From Bog-473 sp963704355 (GTDB lineage Bacteria > Actinomycetota > Acidimicrobiia > Acidimicrobiales > RAAP-2), in contig OY969891.1 of NCBI GenBank assembly GCA_963704355.1, positions 868,001 through 932,000 on the forward strand: DNA of 64,000 bases, in the 5' to 3' direction. Made by a program: the position numbers and the translations under genes. Position 1 is the stretch's first letter; every line of letters begins with the position of its first letter. Positions 25,499 through 34,341 of this stretch are shown piece by piece. The notes beneath the pieces are model-generated. The model was not told the DNA's origin. It searched no databases and saw nothing but the letters and a program-made list of their open reading frames with translations.

Positions 25499-26980
25499 GT
25501 GCCATCCACCATGTATGAGGGGACATGGGATTCCGTACGTACCCATCGGGTTCCCGCCTGGTACGACGACGCCAAGCTCGGGGTCTTCGTGCACTGGGGC
25601 CTCTACTCGGTGCCGGGCTGGGCACCGCGGGTGCCGGACATCCAACGACTGCTGGTCAAGGCGGGGCCCCGGCGCATGCTCCGGGAGAATCCCTACGCGG
25701 AGTGGTACCTCAACTCCATGCGCATCAAAGGCAGCCCGACCCGGCGTCACCACGCCGAGGTGTACGGGGACGGGTACGACTACGACAACTTCATCAAGGT
25801 ATTCAATGACGCGTCGGAGGGCGCGAACCTCGATGCCATCGCCGCGCTCTGCCAGCGCGCCGGCGCGCGTTACGTCGTCCTGACGACGAAGCACCACGAC
25901 GGGTTCGCGCTGTGGCCCTCGACGGTGCCGCATCCGGTCAAGGGCGCCTATCACGCGCGCCGCGACCTGGTGGGCGACCTGTCTCAGGCGGTGCGCAGCC
26001 GCCGCATGCGGATGGGCCTGTACTACTCGGGCGGCTACGACTGGCCGTACAACGGCGCGCTGTTACGGCACGCGTCCGACGCGGTCCTCGCCGTCCCTTT
26101 CGGGCGCGGCTACGTCGACTACGTGACCGCGCACGTGCGGGAGCTGATCGATCGGTACGCACCATCGGTGCTCTGGAACGACATCGGGTGGCCGAGCGGG
26201 GCGAAGCTCGCCGAACTCTTCGCCTACTACTACAACGCCGTCGACGAGGGGGTGATCAACGACCGCTGGCGGGAGGCCGAGCTGCCGCGCAACGTGGTGG
26301 GCGTGAGCCTGGTGCGCGCGGCCGGCGCTCTGTTGGAGCTGGGTTGGCGGTTGATCCCCGAGCGCCGTAAGCGCCTCACCTTCTCCACCCCTGCGCACTT
26401 CGACTTCCGCACGCCCGAGTACGACGTTCTGCACACGATCTCGGAGCGCAAGTGGGAGTTGGCCCGCGGCGTCGGGCACTCCTTCGGCGCGAACCGCCAC
26501 GAGCTGCCCGAGGACGTCATCTCGGACACCGAGCTCATCCAGATGTTCTGCGACGTGGTGTCGAAGAACGGGAACCTGCTCATCGGCGTCGGACCGCGCC
26601 CGGATGGGACCATCCCCGAGACCCAGCAGGCGCCGCTGTTAGGGCTGGGGGCATGGCTGGCCGCCAACGGAGAGGCCCTGTACGGCAGCCGGCCCTGGGT
26701 CCTGCCTGCGTCCTCGACCCTCGAGGGCACGCCCGTGCGGTTCACCAAGAGCGGCGAGGGCGTCTACGCGCTGGTGCTCGGCAAGCCCTCGGGGCGGCGG
26801 GTGACGCTACGGGGCATCGACAGCTCATGCGTACGCCGGGTCCGGGTAGTCGGGACGGACGAGCTGGTGGAGTGGTCGCAGGACGGGGGTGGCCTGGCCG
26901 TGACCCTGCCCGAGCGGTTGCCCCTCAGCGCGGTGACCGCCCTCGACCTCGGGCCGGGGGTGCGGGCCCGGATGTCGTAA
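25499..26980 (+). CDS. alpha-L-fucosidase family protein (GH29)
   Basis: A 493-residue glycoside hydrolase of family GH29, which removes alpha-linked L-fucose with retention. Family marks include KLGVFVHWGLYSVPGW near the start, YDNFIKVFNDASEGANLDAI, RYVVLTTKHHDGFALWPS, GLYYSGGYDWPYN and LWNDIGWP, where Asp228 (counted from GTG 25499) is the expected nucleophile. A beta-sandwich follows the barrel. There is no signal peptide, so a cytoplasmic role on imported oligosaccharides or glycolipids is likely. ATG 25511 is an alternative start; neither has a clear ribosome site. Confidence 0.9.
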   Translation: MPSTMYEGTWDSVRTHRVPAWYDDAKLGVFVHWGLYSVPGWAPRVPDIQRLLVKAGPRRMLRENPYAEWYLNSMRIKGSPTRRHHAEVYGDGYDYDNFIKVFNDASEGANLDAIAALCQRAGARYVVLTTKHHDGFALWPSTVPHPVKGAYHARRDLVGDLSQAVRSRRMRMGLYYSGGYDWPYNGALLRHASDAVLAVPFGRGYVDYVTAHVRELIDRYAPSVLWNDIGWPSGAKLAELFAYYYNAVDEGVINDRWREAELPRNVVGVSLVRAAGALLELGWRLIPERRKRLTFSTPAHFDFRTPEYDVLHTISERKWELARGVGHSFGANRHELPEDVISDTELIQMFCDVVSKNGNLLIGVGPRPDGTIPETQQAPLLGLGAWLAANGEALYGSRPWVLPASSTLEGTPVRFTKSGEGVYALVLGKPSGRRVTLRGIDSSCVRRVRVVGTDELVEWSQDGGGLAVTLPERLPLSAVTALDLGPGVRARMS

Positions 26981-26985
26981 TGAGC

Positions 26986-27006
26986 GGCGGCGTCGGTTTT
27001 GCCGCC
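26986..27006. terminator. hairpin between convergent genes
   Basis: GGCGGC (26986-26991) pairs with GCCGCC (27001-27006) across a 9-nt loop ending in TTTT, just after the fucosidase stop and before the convergent thioesterase stop. Confidence 0.45.
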
Positions 27007-27035
27007 CGCGCGGACCCGAGACTGCGCCCCGCTCC

Positions 27036-27470
27036 TCAGCCGCCGAGCACGAGCTGGGTCTGGAGGACGCGCGCCACCAGGCGCTCGCCGGCGTCGCGCA
27101 CGTCGGTCTCGACCACGATCACGGTGCGGCCCACGTGCAACGGCCGGGACACTGCCTCGATGAACCCTTCGCGCACCCCGCGCAAGAAGTTGGTCTTCGA
27201 CTCCACGGTCGTCGTTCCCGGCGCGCCCTCGGGGAGGTTCAAGAAGGCACACGCCGCGCCGGTGCTGTCGGCCAGGGCCATCAGCGCCCCGCCGTGCAGA
27301 AGGCCGCCCGCGGTGCAGAGCTCGGGGGCCCATTCCAACCGCGCCCTGACCTCTTCTTTCGTGGCAGCAACGAACGTTGCGCCGATGCTCCCTGCGAACG
27401 GCATGAGGTCGCGCATCGTGTCGCTCGCTGACGTGGGCGCCGTCGTCGACACAGGTGGCTGATCGGCCAT
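27036..27470 (-). CDS. PaaI-type hotdog thioesterase
   Basis: A 144-residue hotdog-fold protein from ATG 27470 (MADQPPVSTTAPTSASDTM). AGGLLHGGALMALADSTGAACAF carries the HGG motif and the Asp/Glu region of PaaI/YbgC-type acyl-CoA thioesterases, and TTTVESKTNFLRGV is the usual third strand. It hydrolyses acyl-CoA thioesters, commonly aromatic or medium-chain. The ribosome site is weak. Confidence 0.9.
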   Translation of the reverse strand: MADQPPVSTTAPTSASDTMRDLMPFAGSIGATFVAATKEEVRARLEWAPELCTAGGLLHGGALMALADSTGAACAFLNLPEGAPGTTTVESKTNFLRGVREGFIEAVSRPLHVGRTVIVVETDVRDAGERLVARVLQTQLVLGG

Positions 27471-27918
27471 CAGCGGGGGGTTACCGACCGGATGTCCGGA
27501 CTTACAGCCAAGTAGCCGGGACGTACGCATCCCTTCATGCACAAATTCACGCACAAATCGTGTTCGGCCAAGGACCATGGACTCTAGGCGTGTCCGCGTC
27601 CGTCCCTCATGATGGTGCGCATGGACGACGGTCGGAGGCGCTGCAGACCGCCAACAACAGATCCGGCACGATCTCTCCTCGAGAAGAGTCGTTTCGTTGA
27701 CGGATTGGGGATCCCATCCCCCGGCACGTCGTCCACTTTCGCGGTAGATCACCCCATGGAACGGCCACGTGGCACGGCCTATTGGAACCGGGGGTTATTC
27801 AGCTCGCCCTAAGCGGTGAGCGTCAACCATGGCCTCCCGCGATTCGGGGGGCATCAATCAATGTGGCTCCCGGCGGAGAGTACGTTCGGCGGTGCTTGGC
27901 GACCCGCCGGGAGACACG
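27471..27918. other. intergenic region without a recognised gene
   Basis: About 450 bp between divergent genes. A short hairpin, GGGGAT-CCC-ATCCCC, lies at 27707-27721 and a TTGACG at 27697 could be a -35 box, but no matching -10 is seen. Short open frames here look spurious. Confidence 0.5.
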
Positions 27919-28581
27919 TTGATCCTCGACCTTTTTCTCATCGGCCTCGTCGTCACGGTCGAGCCGCTTCCGCTCACGGCGATGATCCTGTTGCTGGCTT
28001 CCGAACGCGGGGTGCTCAAGGGCCTCGGCTACGTGCTCGGTTGGCTGCTCACCCTGGTCGTCATCGTCGCCGTCACGGTGTTGCTGACCGGCGGCAAACC
28101 GGTCATGCCCAAGAGCTCGGGGTCGACCGCCGCCCTGGCGGTGAAGCTCGCCGCGGGAGTGGCCCTCGTCGCCGTCGCCGTGCGACGACAGAGGCGGGTG
28201 GCGCGCAAGTCAGAGCAGGCGCCGAAAAAGCAACCGCGCTGGATGGCCCGCATCGACCGCGTCAACCCGTTGGTCGCCGCGGGGCTGGCCTTCGTGTTGC
28301 AGCCCTGGGTACTCGTCGCGGCCGGGGTGGCCACAATCGTCGAGGCCAAGCTGGCGACGGGACTGCAGTACTTCGCGGTGTTCGCCTTCTGCCTGTGGTG
28401 CACGGCGAGCTACTTCGTCCTCGAGGGCTACGCCATTGTGCGTCCCGACGCCGTCAAGTCACGGCTCAGCGCGATCTTGGCGTGGATCAACGCCAACACC
28501 GACCAAGCCATCGCGCTCCTCTCCCTGGCGCTCGGCCTCTACCTGACCGCCAAGAGCATCTACGGGTTGGTGAGCTCATGA
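27919..28581 (+). CDS. Sap/GAP-family membrane protein
   Basis: About 220 residues with six predicted helices. TTG 27919 is preferred because GGGAG lies just upstream and the protein then opens LILDLFLIGLVVTVEPLPLT, the usual start of the family; ATG 27829 and GTG 27892 are in frame. The EPLPLTAMILLLASERG and LAFVLQPWVLVAAGVATI segments match GAP (sulfolipid-1-addressing, Sap) proteins, which in mycobacteria help move glycolipids across the membrane. The substrate here is unknown. A link with the lipid-flippase-like protein at 24175 is possible but not shown. Confidence 0.82.
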   Translation: MILDLFLIGLVVTVEPLPLTAMILLLASERGVLKGLGYVLGWLLTLVVIVAVTVLLTGGKPVMPKSSGSTAALAVKLAAGVALVAVAVRRQRRVARKSEQAPKKQPRWMARIDRVNPLVAAGLAFVLQPWVLVAAGVATIVEAKLATGLQYFAVFAFCLWCTASYFVLEGYAIVRPDAVKSRLSAILAWINANTDQAIALLSLALGLYLTAKSIYGLVSS

Positions 28582-28667
28582 GGGCGCGGCTATCTCCCAA
28601 ATTTCTGCACCGCAGACTTACAGTCTCGGAGTGAGGGCCCGGGCCCCGTACCGAGGAGGTCGTACCG

Positions 28668-28898
28668 ATGGTCGCCTACACCTGGCCGCTACTGAGCCTG
28701 TTCTGGACGCTGCTCATGGCGGCCGGCATCTTCTTGCTGCTGTTCTTCGTCATCTGGTGCTTCGTCGACAACTTCCGTCGGCGTGACCACCACGGGTGGG
28801 CCAAGGCGGGCTGGACGTTGCTGATCCTCCTCATCCCCTTCATCGGAGCGATCGCCTACATCGTCGCCCGGCCGGCCGACGCGCTGCTTCAGACCTGA
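28668..28898 (+). CDS. small two-helix PLDc_N-type membrane protein
   Basis: A 76-residue protein with an excellent ribosome site (GAGGAGGT). Two helices flank FVDNFRRRDHHGWAKAGW, a loop very like those of the proteins at 23741 and 33378 (DIFRSHDLxGxAKALW). It lacks the coiled linker and SHOCT tail of those two. PLDc_N alone is a membrane anchor without catalytic residues; these proteins are often stress-induced. Confidence 0.85.
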   Translation: MVAYTWPLLSLFWTLLMAAGIFLLLFFVIWCFVDNFRRRDHHGWAKAGWTLLILLIPFIGAIAYIVARPADALLQT

Positions 28899-28902
28899 CC
28901 TC

Positions 28903-29724
28903 TCAGTGCGGCGCGCGGGCGTCCTCGAGTGTGAGGCGGCCGTCCTCCGCCACCGATACCCCGTCGATGTCGAAGCGGGCCGCTAGGAGCGCCGGCACCT
29001 CGGTCAGCGGCACCTCGGACACCTTGGACGCCCCGCCCACCGGTCGCTCCACGAGCACGGCCTGTTCGAAGGCGAACAGCGAGAGGCACGCGTCCGGGCT
29101 GCGCAGGCCCGCAATGATCCCCTTCACGAAGTCCGAGTCCGGGTACGTCGCCGTGAACCAATTGTTGACCTCTATGTCGACGGGCTCGGCGGGCTCGGGG
29201 ACGAACCCGTACATGTCGCTCCACGCCCCGTCCTGGAACACCTGGAGCACGAGCTCGGCGCCGTCCTCGACGAGGCGGTAGCGCCAGCCCGCCTGGTCGG
29301 TCTCGGTACCGGTCGCGAATGGGAGCGGGTCGAGCAGGCCGCCGCCTCCGAAGCCGACGTCGGCCAGCCAGGTGCCGTCCGGCCCCGTCACCCGGAGCAG
29401 GAGGTGGTTGAGCGGGCGGGGCGAGCCCTCGGGGCCGATGCGGACGCGGGCCAGCATGGGGGTGACCTCGTACCCGCCGAGGGACTCGAGCGCGGCCTGG
29501 AGCAGCCGGTTGTGCTCGAAGCAGTAGCCGCCTCGGTGCCGGGTGACCATCTTGTCCTCGAGGTCCGCCAGGTCGAGCGACACGGGAGTACCCGAGTACG
29601 AGTCGAAGTTCTCGAAGGCGATGGTGGTGGCGTGCGCCCGGTGGATCTCGCCGAGGCCGGTGGTGCCGTCCCCGCCGAGGCCGATCCGGTCCAGGTACGC
29701 CTCCAGGGAGCGGAGCGGGGTCAC
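28903..29724 (-). CDS. nat: arylamine N-acetyltransferase
   Basis: A 273-residue enzyme starting with GTG (MTPLRSLEAYLDRIG). It transfers acetyl from acetyl-CoA to arylamines or hydrazines through a Cys-His-Asp triad, visible as Cys68 in RHRGGYCFE, His107 in LNHLLL and Asp122 in WLADVGFGG. Length and domain order (helical bundle, beta-barrel, lid) are normal. In mycobacteria, NAT is linked to cholesterol catabolism and cell-wall lipids; the steroid-type cluster at 3-6 kb makes that interesting but does not prove it. It is convergent with the small membrane protein, 4 bp apart. Confidence 0.95.
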   Translation of the reverse strand: MTPLRSLEAYLDRIGLGGDGTTGLGEIHRAHATTIAFENFDSYSGTPVSLDLADLEDKMVTRHRGGYCFEHNRLLQAALESLGGYEVTPMLARVRIGPEGSPRPLNHLLLRVTGPDGTWLADVGFGGGGLLDPLPFATGTETDQAGWRYRLVEDGAELVLQVFQDGAWSDMYGFVPEPAEPVDIEVNNWFTATYPDSDFVKGIIAGLRSPDACLSLFAFEQAVLVERPVGGASKVSEVPLTEVPALLAARFDIDGVSVAEDGRLTLEDARAPH

Positions 29725-29836
29725 GGCACGACGCTAGCGAGGCTCCTCGGTGGAGCGAACATCGCAATGGGACTCGATTCTCCTGCTTTTGCTCACTATG
29801 GTGACGGCCGGCTGGCGGCTGTGCGTAGGAGTCGAA

Positions 29837-30022
29837 GTGCAAACCCACCATCCCAAGATCGTCCGGGGTCCCGATCGGACCTGGGTGGTCGAATGCATGG
29901 AGTGCCGGAACGACACCCAGTCGGACCTGCCCATCGGGATCGGCATGCCGCTGCGTGACCGGGAAACCGCCGAGCGGCTGCGCGAGAACAACGCCTTGCG
30001 GTCGACCCGCGTGGCCTCGTAG
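29837..30022 (+). CDS. small hypothetical protein
   Basis: A 61-residue protein from GTG 29837, chosen because AGGAG lies 5 bp upstream (MQTHHPKIVRGPDRTWVVECMECRNDTQ). It has one CxxC pair (CMEC) but no second pair, so a complete zinc ribbon would need a dimer. The C-terminal half (PLRDRETAERLRENNALRS) looks helical. It is 24 bp from the DUF302 gene and probably co-transcribed. Function unknown. Confidence 0.6.
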   Translation: MQTHHPKIVRGPDRTWVVECMECRNDTQSDLPIGIGMPLRDRETAERLRENNALRSTRVAS

Positions 30023-30046
30023 GGCGAAACGGGCGGGGACATTCCG

Positions 30047-30457
30047 ATGGCTGCGACGGCGACTCCAGCTGCTGACTCGGGGGCCATCACCAAGGCCAGC
30101 CCGCGCTCGGTCGCACAGACCGTCGCCCGGCTGAAGGAGCTGCTGGGGGCCAAGGGGATCAAGGTCTTCACCCTGATCGACCAGCGGGCCGAGGCCCGGG
30201 CGGTCGGGCTGGACCTCCGCGAGACCGTGCTGGTGGTCTTCGGCAACCCGGTCGCCGGGACCCCGGTGATGGAGGCCGCTCCCCTCGCTGCGCTGGAGCT
30301 CCCGCTCAAAGTCCTGATCTGGGCCGATGGCGACCGCGGCACCCAGGTCAGCTACGCCGACCCGGCGGTGGTGGCGGCCCGATACGGCCTCGCGCCCGAC
30401 CAGGCTGCGGTGCTCGAAGGGGTCAACGGGCTGACGGACTCACTCGTTGCCCGGTAG
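30047..30457 (+). CDS. DUF302-family protein
   Basis: A 136-residue protein of the DUF302/TTHA1732-like fold. The order is typical: a helix with SVAQTVARLKELLGAKGIKVFTLIDQRAEA, the strand ETVLVVFGNPVAGTPVMEAAP, then LPLKVLIWADGDRGTQVSYADP. The family is widespread and its function is not established. The N-terminus (MAATATPAADSG) may be shorter. Confidence 0.85.
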   Translation: MAATATPAADSGAITKASPRSVAQTVARLKELLGAKGIKVFTLIDQRAEARAVGLDLRETVLVVFGNPVAGTPVMEAAPLAALELPLKVLIWADGDRGTQVSYADPAVVAARYGLAPDQAAVLEGVNGLTDSLVAR

Positions 30458-30491
30458 GGCACACCGGGGATCCGCACACTCGGCCAGCGCG

Positions 30492-31493
30492 CTATATCTC
30501 CACGGCGGCTTCGGCAGTCGTCCCGGTCGGCGACGCAGCCGCCCCGCCCTCTTCCACAGAGGCCGAGGGGTGCCCGACGAGCTTGGCCGAGAACTTCACC
30601 GCCTTCACCGCGCTCGTCACTCCGGTCTGGAGCGCGGCGCCGATGGCGATCAAGACCACGCCGAGCCAGAAGAGCCCGCCCCAGCCGAGCATCAAGATGC
30701 CGAAGCGCCCGAGCAGGTAGGGCGGCGAGCAGATGACGGCGCCGACAGCACCCCCGACCGCGGTCGCGGCCAGCGCGTCGCGGCGGGACCGGTCCTTCTT
30801 GGTGTCGACGCCCACGATCCGGGCCGGGACGGCGAGGTAGCAGAGCATCATGATGCCGACGACGATGCTCTGGCAGATGGTGAACGGCCAATCACCCCAT
30901 CGCGTCACGATCAGCGTCGAGAACGACAGCGCGAGGCCGATGCCGGTGCCCCACCCGAGGATGGTACGGAGGTGTCCCCGCGCCTTGCGGAAGGCGGGGC
31001 GGATCTCGGGCTGACCCGGCACCGAGATGGCGAACGCGAAGACACCGTTCAGGTAGAAGCTGGCCGCGGTGAGCCCCGTCACCACGACGATGGCCGGGAC
31101 GAGAATCGGCCCGTAGAGGGTGTGGAACGACTTGCCGTGGAGGACGTGGATCTTCAGGTCGAGCATGGCGGCCCAGATCCACATGGCCGGGATGATCTGG
31201 ACCAAGGTGAGGCGCCAGTTCGTGACCAGGAGCTTCAGCCCTTGGAACAGCATGAGGAAGGCTCCGACGATCAGGGCGAGGGGTGCCAGCCACCGGCGCG
31301 TTGCGCTCAGCTGCAGGACGGCGCGCTCGACGGCGGCGTCGTCGCTCTGCCGGATGGCCTCGATGAGCCGGCGCACCGTTGCGCCCACGCGCCGGCGCCT
31401 CGGCACTCGCACCGAAGGGCCAGGCGCCGCGTCAGCGGCCGACGCAGCGGCATCGTCCCCTGGCGTGCTCCGCCCTTCGTAGTCCACCGTCAC
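30492..31493 (-). CDS. multi-pass membrane protein of unknown function
   Basis: A 333-residue protein starting GTG (MTVDYEGRSTPGDDAAAS). A charged N-terminal tail of about 70 residues is followed by about six helices, including WLAPLALIVGAFLMLFQGLKLL, GPILVPAIVVVTGLTAASFYL and GILMLGWGGLFWLGVVLIAIG, and a Ser/Gly/Ala-rich tail. I do not recognise the family with certainty. The PEIRPAFRKARGHLRTILGW segment between helices recalls stress- or DUF4013-like membrane proteins. It is divergent from DUF2252. Confidence 0.7.
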   Translation of the reverse strand: MTVDYEGRSTPGDDAAASAADAAPGPSVRVPRRRRVGATVRRLIEAIRQSDDAAVERAVLQLSATRRWLAPLALIVGAFLMLFQGLKLLVTNWRLTLVQIIPAMWIWAAMLDLKIHVLHGKSFHTLYGPILVPAIVVVTGLTAASFYLNGVFAFAISVPGQPEIRPAFRKARGHLRTILGWGTGIGLALSFSTLIVTRWGDWPFTICQSIVVGIMMLCYLAVPARIVGVDTKKDRSRRDALAATAVGGAVGAVICSPPYLLGRFGILMLGWGGLFWLGVVLIAIGAALQTGVTSAVKAVKFSAKLVGHPSASVEEGGAAASPTGTTAEAAVEI

Positions 31494-31710
31494 TCCGTCG
31501 TTCCCTTACCTTCGCCGGACCTGCGCCGGCTCCGGGGACCAGCCCCGCCATTGTGACGCTGCGTCGACGACGCTGAAAAGGGGCAAACGTCTGCCGTTCC
31601 GCCAGGCACGAAAACCGCCCGCCGCTTTCGGACCGCGTCCGGCGGGCCTAGCCTCTACGCCGGAGCCGGCGCGAGCCGCGTCGGCGAGGGTCCAGGGGAG
31701 GTGGTCGCCG

Positions 31711-33174
31711 ATGGCGGTTGAGGAGGCGATCCGGTTGGCCGACGTCGAGATGCCACGTGTCGTCTCGCACTTGAGCGAGGCCGACAGCAAGGCCAAGGGC
31801 AAGGAATGCCGGGCCAAGGCGCCGCGCGACAGCCACGCGGCGTTCGAGCCGCGGCCCGACCGGCCCGATCCGGTGTCCCTCCTCGAAGGACAGGGCGAGA
31901 CGCGGGTCCCCGAGTTGGTGCCCATCCGCTACGGGCGGATGATGGTGTCGCCGTTCACCTTCTACCGGGGCGCCGCGCTGGTCATGGCGTCGGACCTCTC
32001 GACTACGCCGCGCTCGGGCCTCAACGCCCAGATCTGCGGCGATGCCCACCTGTCGAACTTCGGGGTCTTCGGCTCCGCGGAGCGCCAGCTCGTATTCGAC
32101 TGCAACGACTTCGACGAGACGCTGCCCGGACCGTGGGAGTGGGACGTCAAGCGTCTCGCCGCGAGCATCGTCGTCGCGGCGCGCCACCTCGGCTTCTCCA
32201 AGACGGCGCGGGCGGAGGCGATACTCGGCCTCGGGCAGGCGTACCGCCAGGCCATGCGGACGATGGCGGGCCAGAGCAACCTGGAGGTCTGGTACTCCCA
32301 GGTCGACATCCAGGGCCTGGTCGACGCGCTGCAGCAGCAAGCCGCCGCTACGGGATCGAAGGCGGAGTCGCACATGGCGGCCGTCGCCACGAAGGCGACG
32401 GCCAAGGCCCGCACCAAGGACTCCATCCGGGCCCTCGACAAGCTGACCACGGTGGTGGACGGGAAGCGCCAGATCATCAGCGATCCCCCGCTCATCGTGC
32501 CGGTCCAGGAGCTCTTTCCCGCCATGGAGGCCGAGCAGCAGGTGGAGATCTTCCAAGCCGTCTTGCGCAAGTACCGCCAGAGCCTGCCCACTGATCGCCG
32601 TCACCTGCTCGAGCAATACAAATTCAGCCAGCTGGCGCGCAAGGTCGTCGGCGTCGGCAGCGTGGGCACCCGGTGCTGGATCGTGCTGATGCACGGACCG
32701 AGGGAGGACGACGTCCTCTTCCTGCAGGCCAAGGAGGCCGAGGCGTCCGTCCTCGAGCGCTTCACCAAGAAGAGCCAGTACGCCAACCACGGCGCCCGGG
32801 TGGTGGCCGGGCAGCGCCTGATGCAGGCGAGCAGCGACATCATGCTGGGCTGGCAACGCAACGACGGCATCGACGGCGTGTCCCGCGACTACTACATCCG
32901 CCAGCTCTCGGACTGGAAGGGGTCCATCGACCCCGACGAGGCCATCCCCCAGGGCATGAAGACCTACGGCGAGCTCTGCGCGCACACGCTGGCCCGGGCG
33001 CACGCCCGGTCGGGCGATCGCATCGCCATCGCCGCCTACCTCGGCAACAGCAACGCATTCGAGAAGGCGCTGGCCCGCTTCGCCGAGTCCTACGCCGACC
33101 AGAACGAGCGCGACTACGAGGCCTTCGTCAAGGCCTGCCGGAGTGGCCGGTTGCAGGCCGAGGAGGGGATCTGA
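31711..33174 (+). CDS. DUF2252-family protein
   Basis: A 487-residue protein; the ATG follows GGGAGGTGG. DUF2252 proteins have a kinase-like fold: RYGRMMVSPFTFYRGAA, ICGDAHLSNFGVFGS and FDCNDFDETLPGPWEWDVKRL are the family's defining blocks, the second resembling the HxDxxxxN loop of aminoglycoside phosphotransferases. A small-molecule or protein phosphotransferase role is suggested by the fold but is not proven. It sits alone among stress-type membrane genes. Confidence 0.92.
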   Translation: MAVEEAIRLADVEMPRVVSHLSEADSKAKGKECRAKAPRDSHAAFEPRPDRPDPVSLLEGQGETRVPELVPIRYGRMMVSPFTFYRGAALVMASDLSTTPRSGLNAQICGDAHLSNFGVFGSAERQLVFDCNDFDETLPGPWEWDVKRLAASIVVAARHLGFSKTARAEAILGLGQAYRQAMRTMAGQSNLEVWYSQVDIQGLVDALQQQAAATGSKAESHMAAVATKATAKARTKDSIRALDKLTTVVDGKRQIISDPPLIVPVQELFPAMEAEQQVEIFQAVLRKYRQSLPTDRRHLLEQYKFSQLARKVVGVGSVGTRCWIVLMHGPREDDVLFLQAKEAEASVLERFTKKSQYANHGARVVAGQRLMQASSDIMLGWQRNDGIDGVSRDYYIRQLSDWKGSIDPDEAIPQGMKTYGELCAHTLARAHARSGDRIAIAAYLGNSNAFEKALARFAESYADQNERDYEAFVKACRSGRLQAEEGI

Positions 33175-33331
33175 GGGCCAAGGCCCGCACGATTCCCCGC
33201 GGACTCAGCGCATCGTACGCGCGCAATCGAACGGTACCGACCCTTGCCGGGCTCGAAAGCGTCACCGATATGACTTTTGCCCCTGGTCCGCGCGTTGGCA
33301 CCGCGCGACGGTTACCGTGCAACCCGCAGCA

Positions 33332-33352
33332 GGGCCGCCCGAGAGGCGGCCC
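33332..33352 (+). promoter_or_regulatory. hairpin in the 5' leader of the 33378 gene
   Basis: GGGCCGCC, loop CGAGA, GGCGGCCC: a perfect 8-bp stem ending 25 nt before the ATG and about 10 nt before the AAGGAG site. It could be a terminator of the preceding transcript or a leader structure affecting translation. Confidence 0.5.
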
Positions 33353-33377
33353 CCGGCCTACGACCCAAGGAGTCTGA

Positions 33378-33770
33378 ATGCTTGCTTCGAGCTACCCGGT
33401 ACTCGATGCCTTCCTGACGATCCTCTACTTCTTCCTCTTCATCATCTGGATCTACCTGCTGATCATGGTGTTCGTCGACATCTTCCGCAGCCACGACCTC
33501 AGTGGGTGGGCCAAGGCGCTCTGGGTGATCTTCGTGATCATCCTGCCGTTCCTCGGTGTCTTCGTGTACCTGATCGCCCGGGGCAGCAAGATGCAGGAGC
33601 GGGCAGCCCAACAGGCGGCGCAGCAACAGCAGGCCTTCGACCAATACGTGCGCGAGACGGCCGGCACCGAGAGCACGGCCGACCAGTTGTCCAAGCTGGC
33701 GGACCTCAAGGCACAGGGCGTCATCAGCGACGCCGAGTTCGAGGCGCAGAAGACCAAGATCCTGTCCTGA
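33378..33770 (+). CDS. small membrane protein, PLDc_N-like plus SHOCT
   Basis: A 130-residue paralogue of the protein at 23741, about 60-70% identical by eye. The ribosome site is AAGGAG. Two helices (DAFLTILYFFLFIIWIYLLI and ALWVIFVIILPFLGVFVYLI) flank VDIFRSHDLSGWAK; a Gln/Ala-rich linker (QQAAQQQQAFDQYV) then leads to a SHOCT domain, KLADLKAQGVISDAEFEAQK. Both SHOCT paralogues have unusual repeats or hairpins directly before the ribosome site. Confidence 0.88.
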   Translation: MLASSYPVLDAFLTILYFFLFIIWIYLLIMVFVDIFRSHDLSGWAKALWVIFVIILPFLGVFVYLIARGSKMQERAAQQAAQQQQAFDQYVRETAGTESTADQLSKLADLKAQGVISDAEFEAQKTKILS

Positions 33771-33939
33771 CGCTGCGGCACGACATTCGGCTCCAGACCA
33801 GACCCCTACATGTGGGGTCCTCGTCCGGGGGCTGAAAACCCGCTGTCCCTAGGCGCACACCGACCCTGCACGGTTACGGTCTCGCCGGCGGTTTTTCTCG
33901 CCGCGACTCCGGGTAGTGCATCGACGGGAAGGTGGCGAG

Positions 33940-34245
33940 ATGCACATCGATCGGCAGGGGATCATGCGGTCGGCGAGCCGGCGGGCGCAGCGGGCGAAGA
34001 AGACCTCGGGAAGAATCGTCGTCTCCGCCGTGGGCTTCGGACTGGCCTACTACTTCGACACGGAGAACGGCGGCGCGCGGCGTGCGCAGTTGCGCGACGC
34101 GCTGCGCCGCGCGGCGGGCACCATCGACTCGGCGCTGTCGCTCCAGGCGCGGGAGCCCCCGCCTACCTTCGCTCCGCTGCTGCGCGGACTGGGCGGCGAC
34201 GACTACGAGGCCCGGTGGCCCGAGCAACGGGTCGGGGCCGGCTAG
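33940..34245 (+). CDS. small hypothetical protein with a YtxH-like motif
   Basis: A 101-residue protein from ATG 33940 (MHIDRQGIMRSASRR). The segment IVVSAVGFGLAYYFDTENGGARRAQLRDAL resembles membrane-adjacent proteins with a GxGLxYLFDPxxGxxRRxxLRD motif: one short hydrophobic helix followed by a basic patch. The rest is low-complexity. Function unknown. Confidence 0.65.
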   Translation: MHIDRQGIMRSASRRAQRAKKTSGRIVVSAVGFGLAYYFDTENGGARRAQLRDALRRAAGTIDSALSLQAREPPPTFAPLLRGLGGDDYEARWPEQRVGAG

Positions 34246-34291
34246 TCCGCCCATATCCGCCCAGCCTCGGCCCCTGGGGCGAGGCGATGGC

Positions 34292-34341
34292 GATGTCCCC
34301 AAAAACCGTAAACCGGTCTGTGCATAGTTTTTGGAGACGTC
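34292..34341. repeat. palindromic intergenic element, copy B
   Basis: 50 bp, the same length as copy A. The inner arms read CCAAAAAC and GTTTTTGG, pairing over 8 bp; compared with copy A, G-to-A on the left is matched by C-to-T on the right. The 34246-34586 gap holds this element and no recognised gene. Confidence 0.75.

Noticed and set aside
27609..27812. 67-codon plus-strand frame in the 27.5-27.9 kb gap
   Set aside because: No ribosome site and no recognisable protein features; treated as non-coding.
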